Assembly: GCF_003863965.1 (NCBI RefSeq)
Contig: NZ_RRCN01000001.1
Span: forward strand, 1,495,571-1,559,570
Direction: 5' to 3'
DNA: 64,000 bases
DNA from: Paenibacillus oralis
Lineage (GTDB): Bacteria > Bacillota > Bacilli > Paenibacillales > Paenibacillaceae
Numbering within the stretch: position 1 is the first letter of the stretch; each line of letters begins with the position of its first letter. Positions 1 through 7,599 of this stretch are shown here, one piece after another. The position numbers and the translations under genes are program-made. The notes beneath the pieces are model-generated. The model saw nothing but the letters and a program-made list of their open reading frames with translations. It made no database searches and was not told the origin of the DNA.

Positions 1-41
1 ATTTTGCGGCGGGTAAATCAGGAGGTTTTGAGGGCGTTTAA
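1..41 (+). CDS. C-terminal tail of a gene entering from the left edge (partial)
   Basis: One frame is open from the window edge to a TAA at 39-41, reading FAAGKSGGFEGV, and a strong terminator starts at once after it. The position of the terminator, more than the 12 residues, suggests a real gene end. The product cannot be identified. Confidence 0.35.
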   Translation, partial: FAAGKSGGFEGV

Positions 42-70
42 ATAGCCTTTTCCGTGAGGAAAAGGCTATT
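41..70 (+). terminator. Rho-independent terminator-like hairpin
   Basis: Perfect 13-bp stem (AATAGCCTTTTCC / GGAAAAGGCTATT) with a GTGA loop. It directly follows the partial gene at the left edge. The tail after the stem is only weakly T-rich. Confidence 0.6.
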
Positions 71-224
71 CTTAGGATATATAAAACAGGATGACAAAAG
101 TTAAGATGTATTAAAAATGCATTCGATACCTAATCGAATAGACGAATAAATACTATAAACTATACAAGTTGGTTAATCCTCATTAGTTCATTTGCAAAGT
201 TCGATAAATTTTCGGAACGAAGTT

Positions 225-789
225 TTATAAAAGCTTTTGGGCGAGTAGAAGTATAAAAGTTGCAGCGTTAACTGTACTTAACCTAAATATCTCTCGCTGG
301 AAAAATTCCGATGTAATTATAACCGGAAAATCAGAAAGTCTAGAATCTTCCCCTCTTTTCAATTTTGACATTTCCTCAATATCTGTCTTAAGATTCCTTA
401 GAACACCGCTACTATACCTTCTTGAAAAACAACACTTCCAGAACCAGCTAATAATTGTCCTTCTTTGACTATCATCATATTTAATTTGCACATTTCCGTT
501 AGCTGCAAAAAAAAGATAGTGGGACAAGCAATGTTGTCCATCAAGTACATAATCTATTGGGAAATCCGGGTCATTTTCCGGGAGTTTAAACGGCCCAAGT
601 TGTCTTTCCGTTTTAAGTGGCTCTTTGGTTCTCCAAAAAAGAGCCAAAAGGATACCCTTTATAAATACTATCCATAAAAAATGCTACTCTATTAGCATCC
701 CAAACAAAGCCTCTTTGAAAAGCTGGTATCCTAATTTGCCCTCGCTGAATATTCTCTACTATTTGTCTAATTGTAAGTCCTTCTGACAT
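225..789 (-). pseudogene. DUF262 domain gene, frameshifted and internally deleted
   Basis: The minus strand from an ATG at 789 reads a typical DUF262 N-terminus, with an IPAFQRGFVW motif and then a DSIYKGYPFGSF motif. The frame is lost near 640 in a T-run, and the family continues in the next frame (LFWRTKEP, YVLDGQHCL; the family norm is DGQQRL). Near 420 it jumps directly to a C-terminal helical segment, so the middle is missing. Intact DUF262 proteins are several hundred residues and occur in GmrSD-type DNA modification-dependent restriction and related defence. Here the total is about 180 codons in two frames, so the gene is dead. It sits beside other accessory and defence-like genes. Confidence 0.75.
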
Positions 790-956
790 TTGTAAACCCC
801 CAAGTTAGTTTATTTACCAGACACCAACTTATACAGCACACATTTTTAAGTGTCATAAAACTGACAAAGTTACTTGTTTGTCATTTCAAAACAGGAAAGC
901 GTTCTTACGTATCTAAAACAAATAGCTCTGCCTTCTTACTATATGTTCAACCCTTT

Positions 957-1316
957 TTAAACTCTGTGCTTCTTCACATCCATCGTATCCAAAACATCCT
1001 TAATCACGCGAAAAATAAGCTTATTCTCCTCTAATGAACGGCTATAAAGCAGCGAATTTACTACCTCCAAAACCTCGGCTTTATCTTTCCAGGAATCCAC
1101 GTTCTTCGTTTCGTGAAACTGAAACATCACCGCTAAAGGAACATCCAGCCCTTGAATGATTTTCTCCAACGTCTCAATGGAAATATTTCGCACTCCGCGT
1201 TCAACGGTTCCTATGTATGATGCGTTTACACCGGCTTTTTCAGCAAGCTGTTCCTGTGTAAGTCCTTGTTCTTTCCGCAATTGTTTGATCCGTTTGCCTA
1301 TGATTTTCAGCAGCAC
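957..1316 (-). CDS. XRE-family transcriptional regulator
   Basis: A 119-residue protein whose first ~65 residues form a Cro/CI-type helix-turn-helix (GKRIKQLRKEQGLTQEQLAE, then YIGTVERG and the helix that follows). The C-terminal ~50 residues are helical and resemble the tails of the two other XRE proteins at 4.5 and 5.7 kb, so the three are paralogs. The GTG start at 1316 is chosen because GAGGTGG lies just upstream. A near-palindrome, TAGTG-8 nt-CACTA, lies at 1394-1411 in its promoter region and is a plausible autoregulatory site. The target is unknown. Confidence 0.85.
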   Translation of the reverse strand: MLLKIIGKRIKQLRKEQGLTQEQLAEKAGVNASYIGTVERGVRNISIETLEKIIQGLDVPLAVMFQFHETKNVDSWKDKAEVLEVVNSLLYSRSLEENKLIFRVIKDVLDTMDVKKHRV

Positions 1317-1393
1317 GATTTACCACCTCTCTATCAGATTAGAGAAGCTTCGTGCCCACAAACAGAACATCATATACATTATTTAGTTGATAA

Positions 1394-1411
1394 TAGTGTA
1401 TATATGCACTA
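1394..1411. promoter_or_regulatory. Candidate XRE operator palindrome
   Basis: An 18-bp inverted repeat (TAGTG, 8 nt, CACTA, with one mismatched pair inside) lies between the minus-strand XRE gene starting at 1316 and the plus-strand ORF at 1480. Its place in the shared intergenic region suggests control of one or both genes by the XRE protein. This is inference from symmetry and position only. Confidence 0.4.
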
Positions 1412-1479
1412 AAATATAAATTGTCACTAGTTTCTTTCCATCAATCCCTTGAACTTCCATATATGAAGAAGGAAAAATA

Positions 1480-1839
1480 ATGGAGTATCTTAATGTTTCT
1501 ATAGGTCCAGTAGATAGTGAAAATACCATTTATCTTTGCGGAGAGACCATATCAATCGACTGTAGCTTACTTCATTATTCTTCCCATGACCACTATACCA
1601 ACGTGTTTGTTAAAACCAGCGAAGCCATGAAATATCTGGTCAGTCAGATTACAGTCGATACACACATCAATTTGTTTGTGGAGCAGATCGATCCTTCCAC
1701 TTATGGGGCTATACACGGCTTTTTGAAGTCCACTGTGAACAAAAAAGAAAACCATCAGCTTTTTATAAAGAGACTGATGGTTTGGGTATTCGATCAAAAA
1801 AGGCAAGATTGCCGTGCTTTTGGGTTTTACGAGGTTTAG
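1480..1839 (+). CDS. Hypothetical protein, 119 aa
   Basis: This open frame starts at an ATG preceded by GAAGGA and would encode a soluble 119-residue protein with no signal peptide, membrane segment or motif I recognise. Its 3' part contains a hairpin (ACCATCAG ... CTGATGGT near 1751-1780) and A/T runs that look more like a terminator than coding sequence. The real gene may be shorter, or the frame may be fortuitous. It is divergent from the XRE gene at 957-1316 and overlaps the end of the convergent helicase gene by 4 nt. Confidence 0.4.
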   Translation: MEYLNVSIGPVDSENTIYLCGETISIDCSLLHYSSHDHYTNVFVKTSEAMKYLVSQITVDTHINLFVEQIDPSTYGAIHGFLKSTVNKKENHQLFIKRLMVWVFDQKRQDCRAFGFYEV

Positions 1840-3704
1840 TTTTTCATCACTCTATCCAACTGCCCCTCCAAATACTCCCTCAACTCCGGGTTCCTGCAGT
1901 ACAAATAACACCCCTTCATGCCTCGGGAAATCAGCACTTTGTAGATGTTTTTGATCAGCTTGGTGAGCTGGTCGGGATTGTTTTTTAGGCCTCTTTTGCC
2001 CATGGTGTCTTTGTATTCGTTGTAATCGGCGTAAAGTTCCATCGTCGTCGGATCGTATTTCAGATCGTTGCCGATGATGACGCCGACGTAGTCGAATTCC
2101 AGGCCTTGCGAGGTATGGACGCAGCCGATTTGCTCGACGCCGGCCTCGTGGATGGCCCAGGTGCTGGAGATGGAACGGCCGTTCCAGGGCATTTGGAAGC
2201 CGTGTTCCGGGATGGTGACGTCCGCGACTTCGCCGTTGCGGTTGCCTTCGGTGTCTTTAGTCCAATCCCAGGCGAATCCGGCAAGCATCCGTGCTTTATG
2301 CCCAGCGTCTACCTTCGCTTTGATCTCTTCATAGACCGCATTAGGCGTATCGAAAAGTTTGAACTCAAAAGATTCCCGGTCCCAGCCGTTAAAGTTGGCC
2401 GTAGGGCGGATTTGCAGCACGTGGTCGATCCAGTTGATGAAGCCTTCAGCTCCCGAGCAGCGGAACTGGGCCGATAGCGTGTATTCGTGAATTTCGGAGC
2501 CGTAAGCGTTGGCGATTCGCTCGATTTCGGACACAGTGCCAATGTCGTCCGGCCGAATCCGCTGGAACTCATCGATGAAAAAGACGTTGACCTTCGAGGC
2601 CTTGATAATATCTTCGATCTGATTGACGCCGCGGTACTGGTAAGCCCCTTTTCCTTTCAGGCGGTGGGCCTCATCGACGACGAGGACGTCAAAGAAATTT
2701 TCCGGGATATCGACAAATTGACCCGATCCCGCAAACAAATTGCGAACCCGCGCTTTGTTCTTCGGCTGCTGTTTCGCCAGCGTCTCCACCATGACCGTTC
2801 TAAAGGAGGCGTTGGGAGCGACAAACTTGGCGTTCAGCTTTTGCTTCAGCAAGCCGCCCAGCGAGTTCATGGAAATGACGGATTTGCCGGTACCCGGCCC
2901 GCCTTTGATGATGATCGTTTTTTTTCGGCTCATGTCTTTGGCCAAACTGATGATCGTCTCATAAGCGACCTTCTGTTCGTCCAGCAAAATAAATTCGGCG
3001 TTCCCTTTGAACAGCCCGTCCACATGGTCAATCAGCTTTTTGGAAGGGCGGATTTTCCCGTTCTCAATTAAGTAAAGCAGATTAATGCCGTTTCCTTTGC
3101 CGACGTGTTGATGTAAAAACTCCTGGAGCTTCGCCGTATCGTCCGCCATAAATAAGGGCGCTTCCCGGATGATGTTTTGATAGCGTTCGCTCTTTAGCGG
3201 ATCAGGCTCCGGCACGCGATAGTTATGTAAATAAGCGCAGGAATAACCCTTAAGCTCACTACTGTGAATCGCTTCATTCATATCGTCCAGAAACTGGCGG
3301 TAAGACCATGCTTGGTAGGACGGATGAGGAATCTCGCGCTGTCTGCCGTTGATGTAAGCCACGACCACATCCTCCCGGTCGGTCGCCTGGGCCGCATCCC
3401 ACTGCTTCAGCTCCACGATCACGAAGTTATCCCGGCCTTCCGTGTCCTGCCCCGCCACGATGAAATCGATGCGCTTGCTGGTCGCCGGGATATTGTATTC
3501 GATCATGACGCCACAATCGTCGGCAATGTTGGAATTACGGATGACTCGTTCCATGAACTGCATGGAGTTGTTCCAGGCTCTTTTTTCGCCCGGGCTCGGT
3601 TTCGTCCCCATCTTGTTGAGAAATGCTTGCTCGATCTCCACGGTGATTTGGTTACGGTCCACCGACTCCCGAAATTTCAACGCGTTGCTGCTATAAATAA
3701 TCAT
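1836..3704 (-). CDS. PD-(D/E)xK nuclease-like / DUF2075 P-loop helicase fusion
   Basis: A 622-residue protein with two parts. Residues ~65-105 carry RIDFIVAG followed by VIVELKQW, i.e. Asp80, Glu98-x-Lys100, the signature of a PD-(D/E)xK nuclease core. From ~240 a DUF2075 (Schlafen-like) P-loop domain follows, with Walker A GGPGTGKS (~268-276), Walker B-like VLVVDEAHRLKGKG, FFIDEFQRI, a sensor region TLSAQFRCSG, and near the C-terminus VHTSQGLEFDYVGVIIG and LISRGMKGCYLYC, typical of SF1-like helicases. The ATG at 3704 has AGGAG about 10 nt upstream. It lies 13 nt after the MazG-like gene and is presumably co-transcribed with it. Action on nucleic acid is well supported by motifs. A role in phage defence is inference from the family and neighbours. 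Confidence 0.85.
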   Translation of the reverse strand: MIIYSSNALKFRESVDRNQITVEIEQAFLNKMGTKPSPGEKRAWNNSMQFMERVIRNSNIADDCGVMIEYNIPATSKRIDFIVAGQDTEGRDNFVIVELKQWDAAQATDREDVVVAYINGRQREIPHPSYQAWSYRQFLDDMNEAIHSSELKGYSCAYLHNYRVPEPDPLKSERYQNIIREAPLFMADDTAKLQEFLHQHVGKGNGINLLYLIENGKIRPSKKLIDHVDGLFKGNAEFILLDEQKVAYETIISLAKDMSRKKTIIIKGGPGTGKSVISMNSLGGLLKQKLNAKFVAPNASFRTVMVETLAKQQPKNKARVRNLFAGSGQFVDIPENFFDVLVVDEAHRLKGKGAYQYRGVNQIEDIIKASKVNVFFIDEFQRIRPDDIGTVSEIERIANAYGSEIHEYTLSAQFRCSGAEGFINWIDHVLQIRPTANFNGWDRESFEFKLFDTPNAVYEEIKAKVDAGHKARMLAGFAWDWTKDTEGNRNGEVADVTIPEHGFQMPWNGRSISSTWAIHEAGVEQIGCVHTSQGLEFDYVGVIIGNDLKYDPTTMELYADYNEYKDTMGKRGLKNNPDQLTKLIKNIYKVLISRGMKGCYLYCRNPELREYLEGQLDRVMKN

Positions 3705-3717
3705 GCTGCCTGCACTC

Positions 3718-4050
3718 CTATAGCTCGGTATATTTGGTCATTTTGCCAAAGGCCTTGTCCACCGGATACTTGGCGGCGTTTCTCCGCATTTTGTCCCGGA
3801 TCACGTCCTCGATCTTAAGGTCTAGCGCATCAGCCAAATACACGGCGTAGATCAGCACGTCGGCCAGTTCGTCAGCGATTTCCTGCTTTTTATGTAACAC
3901 CGCGTCTTCGGACGATCTCCATTGAAAATTCTCCAACAGCTCGGAAGCCTCCAAGCTTAGCGAGATCGCCAAATCCTTCGGATTGTGGAACTGCCCCCAG
4001 TTCCGCTCCTCCCGAAAAGCGAGCAGCATCTTGATCAGCTCTTCATTCAT
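3718..4050 (-). CDS. MazG-like nucleotide pyrophosphohydrolase
   Basis: A 110-residue all-alpha protein of the MazG/YpjD type. It has the acidic metal-binding pattern EASELLENFQW, then 20-25 residues on EIADELADVLIYAVYLAD, the ExxE...ExxD arrangement that binds Mg2+ and hydrolyses (d)NTPs to monophosphates and PPi. The start at 4050 is set by AGGAG seven nt upstream. The same codon overlaps (ATGA) the stop of a 43-codon ORF, indicating translational coupling. It precedes the nuclease-helicase gene by 13 nt. Small MazG proteins act in nucleotide-pool cleaning and appear in several defence contexts. Which applies here is not shown. Confidence 0.85.
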   Translation of the reverse strand: MNEELIKMLLAFREERNWGQFHNPKDLAISLSLEASELLENFQWRSSEDAVLHKKQEIADELADVLIYAVYLADALDLKIEDVIRDKMRRNAAKYPVDKAFGKMTKYTEL

Positions 4051-4178
4051 GTTTGTGCTCCTATCATTCTGTAATAGAGTTTGAGCCGTACCCGCCCCCA
4101 TGCAAAAAAGAGACGGTCCACCCCCTTGGTATAGGGCCCGCCTCTTGTCGTTCTTGGTGTGGCCATGCATTGGCCCAT
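4047..4178 (-). CDS. 43-aa leader-like ORF coupled to the MazG gene
   Basis: ATG at 4178 follows an AAGGAGG site (about 11 nt upstream) and the frame runs 43 codons to a TGA that shares ATGA with the MazG start at 4050. The peptide begins MGQCMATPRTTRGGP and is rich in Arg and aromatics, with no recognised family. Remarkably, codons ~12-25 encode a GC-rich hairpin followed by a T-run, the form of an intrinsic terminator. The arrangement fits either a small conserved protein or a leader peptide that couples translation to read-through into the MazG-helicase genes. The strong site and exact overlap argue that it is translated. Function is unknown. Confidence 0.5.
   Translation of the reverse strand: MGQCMATPRTTRGGPYTKGVDRLFFAWGRVRLKLYYRMIGAQT
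4104..4146 (-). terminator. Terminator-like hairpin inside the leader ORF (possible attenuator)
   Basis: On the minus strand, AAGAGGCGG and CCGTCTCTT form a 9-bp stem with one G-T pair, closed by a ~21-nt loop and followed directly by six T. It lies inside the 43-codon ORF, about 55 nt upstream of the MazG start, so it would act before the structural genes, as an attenuator does. Confidence 0.5.
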
Positions 4179-4249
4179 GGTTGAATTTTCCTCCTTCCAA
4201 CTTATTACGGAACGGGAGATTCGTCAAATTGATCGGACTTATTCTTTAT

Positions 4250-4297
4250 ATAAAATAAAACTCACCTCTTTATCTTTACACAAGAAAAGGCGAGTTT
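4250..4297 (-). terminator. Rho-independent terminator of the XRE gene at 4332
   Basis: On the minus strand AAACTCGCC and GGTGAGTTT pair across a ~22-nt loop and are followed by TTTATTTTA. The hairpin lies 35 nt after the stop of the XRE gene. Confidence 0.6.
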
Positions 4298-4331
4298 CTT
4301 TAATTGTAGGATCGTAAAATAAACACCTGTT

Positions 4332-4685
4332 TTATGATGAGGTATCCGTCTTTAAAATCTCTTTCAAAACATTCTTAGCCAGCTTCATTTTCTCTTCATT
4401 AGCTTCTCTAAGCATGTCCACAATCTCTTGGATAGAACGGTCCATAGGAGTTATTTTCATTTCTTCTTCCACGTAAGCAAACAACTGGATCAAATTAACT
4501 TCCAGAGCTTCTGCAATTTTGGCCAAATTCACAAGTGATACGTTTTTCTCGCCACGTTCAACTTGCCCGATATATGAAAAATGAAAGCCGCCCTTCTCTC
4601 CTAGAGCTTCCTGGGACAACCCCTTTTCCTTTCGCAGCACACGAACTCTAGCTCCTACGAGCTTTAATGCCTTTTTGTCTTTCAC
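4332..4685 (-). CDS. XRE-family transcriptional regulator
   Basis: 117 residues. The N-terminal HTH (ARVRVLRKEKGLSQEALGEK, YIGQVERG) is typical XRE, and the tail is helical and charged. The start is taken as GTG at 4685 because GAGGTG lies upstream in the spacing used by the XRE gene at 1316; an upstream in-frame ATG at 4733 lacks a comparable site. It is divergent from a 32-aa ORF at 4822 with excellent expression signals, and the region between them holds a partial inverted repeat (AATATCA ... TGATATT). A regulator-peptide relationship is therefore plausible but unproven. Confidence 0.85.
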   Translation of the reverse strand: MKDKKALKLVGARVRVLRKEKGLSQEALGEKGGFHFSYIGQVERGEKNVSLVNLAKIAEALEVNLIQLFAYVEEEMKITPMDRSIQEIVDMLREANEEKMKLAKNVLKEILKTDTSS

Positions 4686-4753
4686 GAGATTCACCTCTCT
4701 ATGTAGAAGTGTAGTCAAGTTTCCGAGAGGCAAACATCAATCATGGAATATCA

Positions 4754-4782
4754 TTGTTATTTTTGATATTTATAGATATTAT
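4754..4782 (+). promoter_or_regulatory. Promoter for the 32-aa peptide gene
   Basis: TTGTTA at 4754-4759, a 17-nt spacer and TATTAT at 4777-4782 give a good SigA-type promoter about 40 nt upstream of the peptide start. AATATCA and TGATATT arms lie around and within it, so a regulator could bind here. Confidence 0.5.
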
Positions 4783-4821
4783 TATTCCGTATAAAACTCT
4801 TCTGTATCAGGAGGTATATGT

Positions 4822-4920
4822 ATGGTAAATAAAAATACTCTTATTACCGATTACTTGCACCTCTCCTTACACCACATGAATTTAGCTCATTTGATGCGAA
4901 ATAACGGTTGCACTTTATAA
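4822..4920 (+). CDS. 32-aa peptide gene divergent from an XRE regulator
   Basis: ATG at 4822 has a perfect AGGAGG (4809-4814) seven nt upstream and a SigA-type promoter at 4754-4782. The product has 32 residues, starts MVNKNTLITDYL, is rich in Leu, His and Asn, and ends NNGCTL. It has no signal peptide of ordinary length. Small peptides beside XRE genes can be signalling peptides, antirepressors or toxins; nothing here decides between them. It may also be a remnant, but remnants rarely keep a perfect promoter, ribosome site and spacing together. Confidence 0.45.
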   Translation: MVNKNTLITDYLHLSLHHMNLAHLMRNNGCTL

Positions 4921-5028
4921 TATTCATGTCCAACCAATCGCTCAACCACTTAACCCATCCACCCCCCCACGACGCCAAGAAGAAAACAAAGCATGTTTAA
5001 CGGCTCAACCTAATAATCAGCGCTTGAC

Positions 5029-5382
5029 AGTCAAGCCGGTAACCGATCGTGGCAAGAAATATCGGAAGGGCGTTGAAAGCTTGAGGACAAGGAAGGCCAG
5101 TGGGTTGGTCGGCAGATCAATATCCGCTGTCCGGACGCTTTGCACGATTATCCCGTTTGATCCGGAAGCAGAGAGGAAGATAAATTCAGGAAAAGAAAAT
5201 AGGTTTGGGAGAAGGAGGTTTAGGAGAAGTGAAGCAGACCTGACGGGAGGAATGGGGCAAGACACCGGAAAAAATGAAAGGACCGTGATTAGCCCCCACC
5301 TCTACCCCCTGAACAAAAGGGATAATCGTGCAAAGCAGCATGCAGGGATATCACGACAGGAACGCTATAGACAGCCACCTCA
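5029..5382. mobile_element. MITE-like derivative of the IS1595-like element (copy 1)
   Basis: Contains perfect 17-bp inverted repeats, CTTTGCACGATTATCCC at 5138-5154 and its complement at 5319-5335. The same repeats bracket the transposase of the IS1595-like element at 62232-62248 and 63674-63690. Similarity to that element also runs outward, on the left from about 5029 (matching 62124) and on the right to the CAGCCACCTCA motif at 5372-5382 (matching 63752-63762). The interior matches the left non-coding part of the IS, but the transposase is absent. So this is an internally deleted, non-autonomous copy. Long ORFs read through it are spurious. No clear target-site duplication was found. Confidence 0.7.
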
Positions 5383-5458
5383 GAGCCAAGTCATAATTTA
5401 TTTTGTCAAGCACTGATCTCGGTTTTGAGCCTGTTTAACAGCAATTATTTTCTTTTCA

Positions 5459-5500
5459 TACTTATAAGTACTATTCAAGCGCTTAAATTTCTATTATAAT
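5459..5500 (+). promoter_or_regulatory. Promoter and palindromes upstream of the third XRE gene
   Basis: TATAAT at 5495-5500 lies 44 nt before the XRE start. Two short palindromes, TACTTATAAGTA (5459-5470) and AAGCGCTT (5478-5485), bracket the weak -35 (TATTCA, 5472-5477) and are plausible operator half-sites. The first palindrome and the -10 box are retained in the duplicated copy near 7.56 kb. Confidence 0.5.
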
Positions 5501-5543
5501 TATACATGTGCCTTACCAAAACTAAAAGAAGAGGTGGAAATCC

Positions 5544-5882
5544 ATGAGTTTACCAAAAATTGTTGGAAAACGAATACGCGAATGTAGAAGAAAGAAGAAT
5601 TGGACCCAGGAGCAACTAGCCGAAGCTGCTTCGCTTCATAACAGTTACATAGGCAGCGTGGAGCGTGGAGATCGCAATATTTCTTTGGAAACATTGGAAA
5701 AAATCGCTTTGGCTTTAGATGTACCGGCAGGGGAGCTAGTTCAGTCGGAAGAAGCATTGGACAAGCAGCGTTTGCTTGATGAACATTTGAAGTTGGTAAG
5801 TGGTAGAAATGCAGAAGAGATCGCGTTGATTACGAAGATCACTAGGGATGTAATTTGGGGGATGGAGATGAAGGGGAACTAA
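5544..5882 (+). CDS. XRE-family transcriptional regulator
   Basis: A 112-residue protein with an N-terminal XRE HTH (GKRIRECRRKKNWTQEQLAE, YIGSVERG) and a short helical tail. The ATG at 5544 follows GAAGAGGTGG. It is close to the XRE protein at 957-1316 in both HTH and tail, so they are paralogs. Its 3' half and promoter region occur a second time at 7.5-7.73 kb, where the HTH-coding part is deleted. A bidirectional terminator separates it from the convergent esterase gene. Target unknown; autoregulation is likely for this class. Confidence 0.85.
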   Translation: MSLPKIVGKRIRECRRKKNWTQEQLAEAASLHNSYIGSVERGDRNISLETLEKIALALDVPAGELVQSEEALDKQRLLDEHLKLVSGRNAEEIALITKITRDVIWGMEMKGN

Positions 5883-5942
5883 TTAACGGAAGGTAAGAGA
5901 CAATTTTTACCACCTCTCTATGGAGAAAGTTGTTCGAAATGG

Positions 5943-5971
5943 AATAACCCCCGGCAAGGCCGGGGGTTATT
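5943..5971. terminator. Bidirectional Rho-independent terminator
   Basis: A perfect stem (AATAACCCCCGGC / GCCGGGGGTTATT) with an AAG loop lies between convergent genes, the XRE regulator and the esterase, and can serve both. Confidence 0.8.
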
Positions 5972-5984
5972 TGGTTTGAGGGCT

Positions 5985-7040
5985 TTATTTTTTATACACC
6001 CTGTCCAGTGCATCGAAAATCATTTTTTCCGCTTCTTCAAATTGATCATCACGGCTCACTACAAAACCATGGCTGCTATCGGTCATTCTTCTTGCCGTAA
6101 CGGGTACACCTGCCTGTAATAATCTGTATGCATACTTTTCCGCATCTTCTCCACGGTAATCATCCCAACAAGTAATAATTAAAGCTTCAGGTAATCCGAT
6201 CAGCATTTCGTCCGGTGCAAAGATTGGAGACGCTGTAGGGTCAAGCCTGTAATCCTCGTCAATATAAGCGTCGTAATACAGTTGAGAAAGACGCGCATAC
6301 GCCGTCGGATCAAGATCCTTTTCTTCGTCTACAAAAGCACTGTTATACAGGCTGGCAATGGAGAGCGGAACATTCACCGGGTCTTTATAAGCATTGCGCT
6401 TAAGCGGCTGAGGTGTATACAGATTAAGGGAAGGATAATCGAGTATTTGCAATGCAATCTTAAAATCATGCCTTACGTTGTTCAAAAGGGTAACTGCAGC
6501 TGCAAGGTTCCCGCCGGCACTATGCCCGCACAATACGATTTTCTCCGGATCAATGTTCAATAATTCACTGTTCTTGCTTGCCCACTTAATAACATCGTAA
6601 GACTGATGCAAAGCATATGGATATTTTTTTTCGGGTGCCGGTGTATAATCAATATCTATGACCACGTAATTTGCACGACTGCTAATGTTCTTTGAGAATA
6701 CAATATCCTGCTCTCTATACCCTGTGATAAATCCTCCGCCATGGATGTTGACAAAAAGGGGATACGGGCCTTTCTGATCGGAATCAGGATAGTATACGTA
6801 AATATGGGTTTCCCCGTCACGCGTCGGAACCATCATTTCTTCCGTCTTTCCGACCTTGTATTTATTCATCAACTCTTCGCTGACTTTATCCTCGTCGCTT
6901 CGCAACATTTTTATTAGCTGTTCTTGTTCCTTAGATAGCGTGGACGTATCCGCATAGACCGTTACTGAAGACGCACTCAACAAAAATGTCAACAATAGGA
7001 TAGAAACACTTAATATCACATTCTTTTTCTTTCTAATCAT
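5985..7040 (-). CDS. Secreted alpha/beta-hydrolase, HSL-type (family IV) esterase
   Basis: A 351-residue protein beginning with a Lys-rich, hydrophobic signal peptide that ends near VYADTS. The mature part has the HSL-family oxyanion motif HGGGF, the nucleophile elbow GHSAGGN, and near the C-terminus WDDYRGED and SHGF, supplying the catalytic Asp and His. This is the complete Ser-Asp-His set of an Aes/HSL carboxylesterase acting on short acyl esters outside the cell. Residues ~240-275 contain an imperfect internal duplication (DEEKDLDPTAYARLSQLY versus DEDYRLDPTASPIF). The ATG at 7040 has GAGGAGGGAG upstream. It is monocistronic, between a terminator and a repeat. Confidence 0.85.
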   Translation of the reverse strand: MIRKKKNVILSVSILLLTFLLSASSVTVYADTSTLSKEQEQLIKMLRSDEDKVSEELMNKYKVGKTEEMMVPTRDGETHIYVYYPDSDQKGPYPLFVNIHGGGFITGYREQDIVFSKNISSRANYVVIDIDYTPAPEKKYPYALHQSYDVIKWASKNSELLNIDPEKIVLCGHSAGGNLAAAVTLLNNVRHDFKIALQILDYPSLNLYTPQPLKRNAYKDPVNVPLSIASLYNSAFVDEEKDLDPTAYARLSQLYYDAYIDEDYRLDPTASPIFAPDEMLIGLPEALIITCWDDYRGEDAEKYAYRLLQAGVPVTARRMTDSSHGFVVSRDDQFEEAEKMIFDALDRVYKK

Positions 7041-7221
7041 TTATTAATCTCCCTCCTCAATTTTGTATCTACCTTTACTGCATAAACCAATCTTAAAGTA
7101 CATATCTAAACTCCCAGGTTAAAAGATATAAACAATTTATAAAATATTTTTGTATTAAATATAACCGCCCCTTTGCCAATGGTTATCGTGGCCGCAAGCC
7201 GTAAAAATTTGACTAAGATAA

Positions 7222-7599
7222 CAGATCAATATCCGCTGTCTGGACGCTTTGCACGATTATCCCGTTTGATCCGGAAGCTGAGAGGAAGATAAATTCAGGA
7301 AAAGAAAATAGGTTTGGGAGAAGGTGGTTTAGGAGAAGTGAAGCAGACCTGACGGGAGGAATGGGGCAAGACACCGGAAAAAATGAAAGGACCGTGATTA
7401 GCCCCCACCCTCTACCCTCTGAACAAAAGGGATAATCGTGCAAAGCAGCATGCAAGGATACCAAGATACGAACGCTATAATTTATTTTGTCAAGCACTGA
7501 TCTCGATTTTGAGCCTGTTTAACGGCAATTATTTTCTTCTTACTTATTTTCCATACTTATAAGTACTATTCAAGCGATTAAATTTCTATTATAATTATA
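7222..7599. repeat. Second copy of the MITE-like repeat plus XRE promoter region
   Basis: Near-identical to 5114-5504. It includes the 17-bp inverted repeats (7247-7263 and 7429-7445), then the promoter region of the XRE gene at 5544. A ~26-nt stretch present in copy 1 (GACAGCCACCTCA and what follows) is missing here. The high identity implies recent segmental duplication. Confidence 0.75.

Noticed and set aside
5017..5416. Long ORFs on both strands across the MITE-like repeat (also at 7213-7497)
   Set aside because: They lie entirely in the repeat and read through the inverted repeats. They have no ribosome site and recur only because the repeat recurs.
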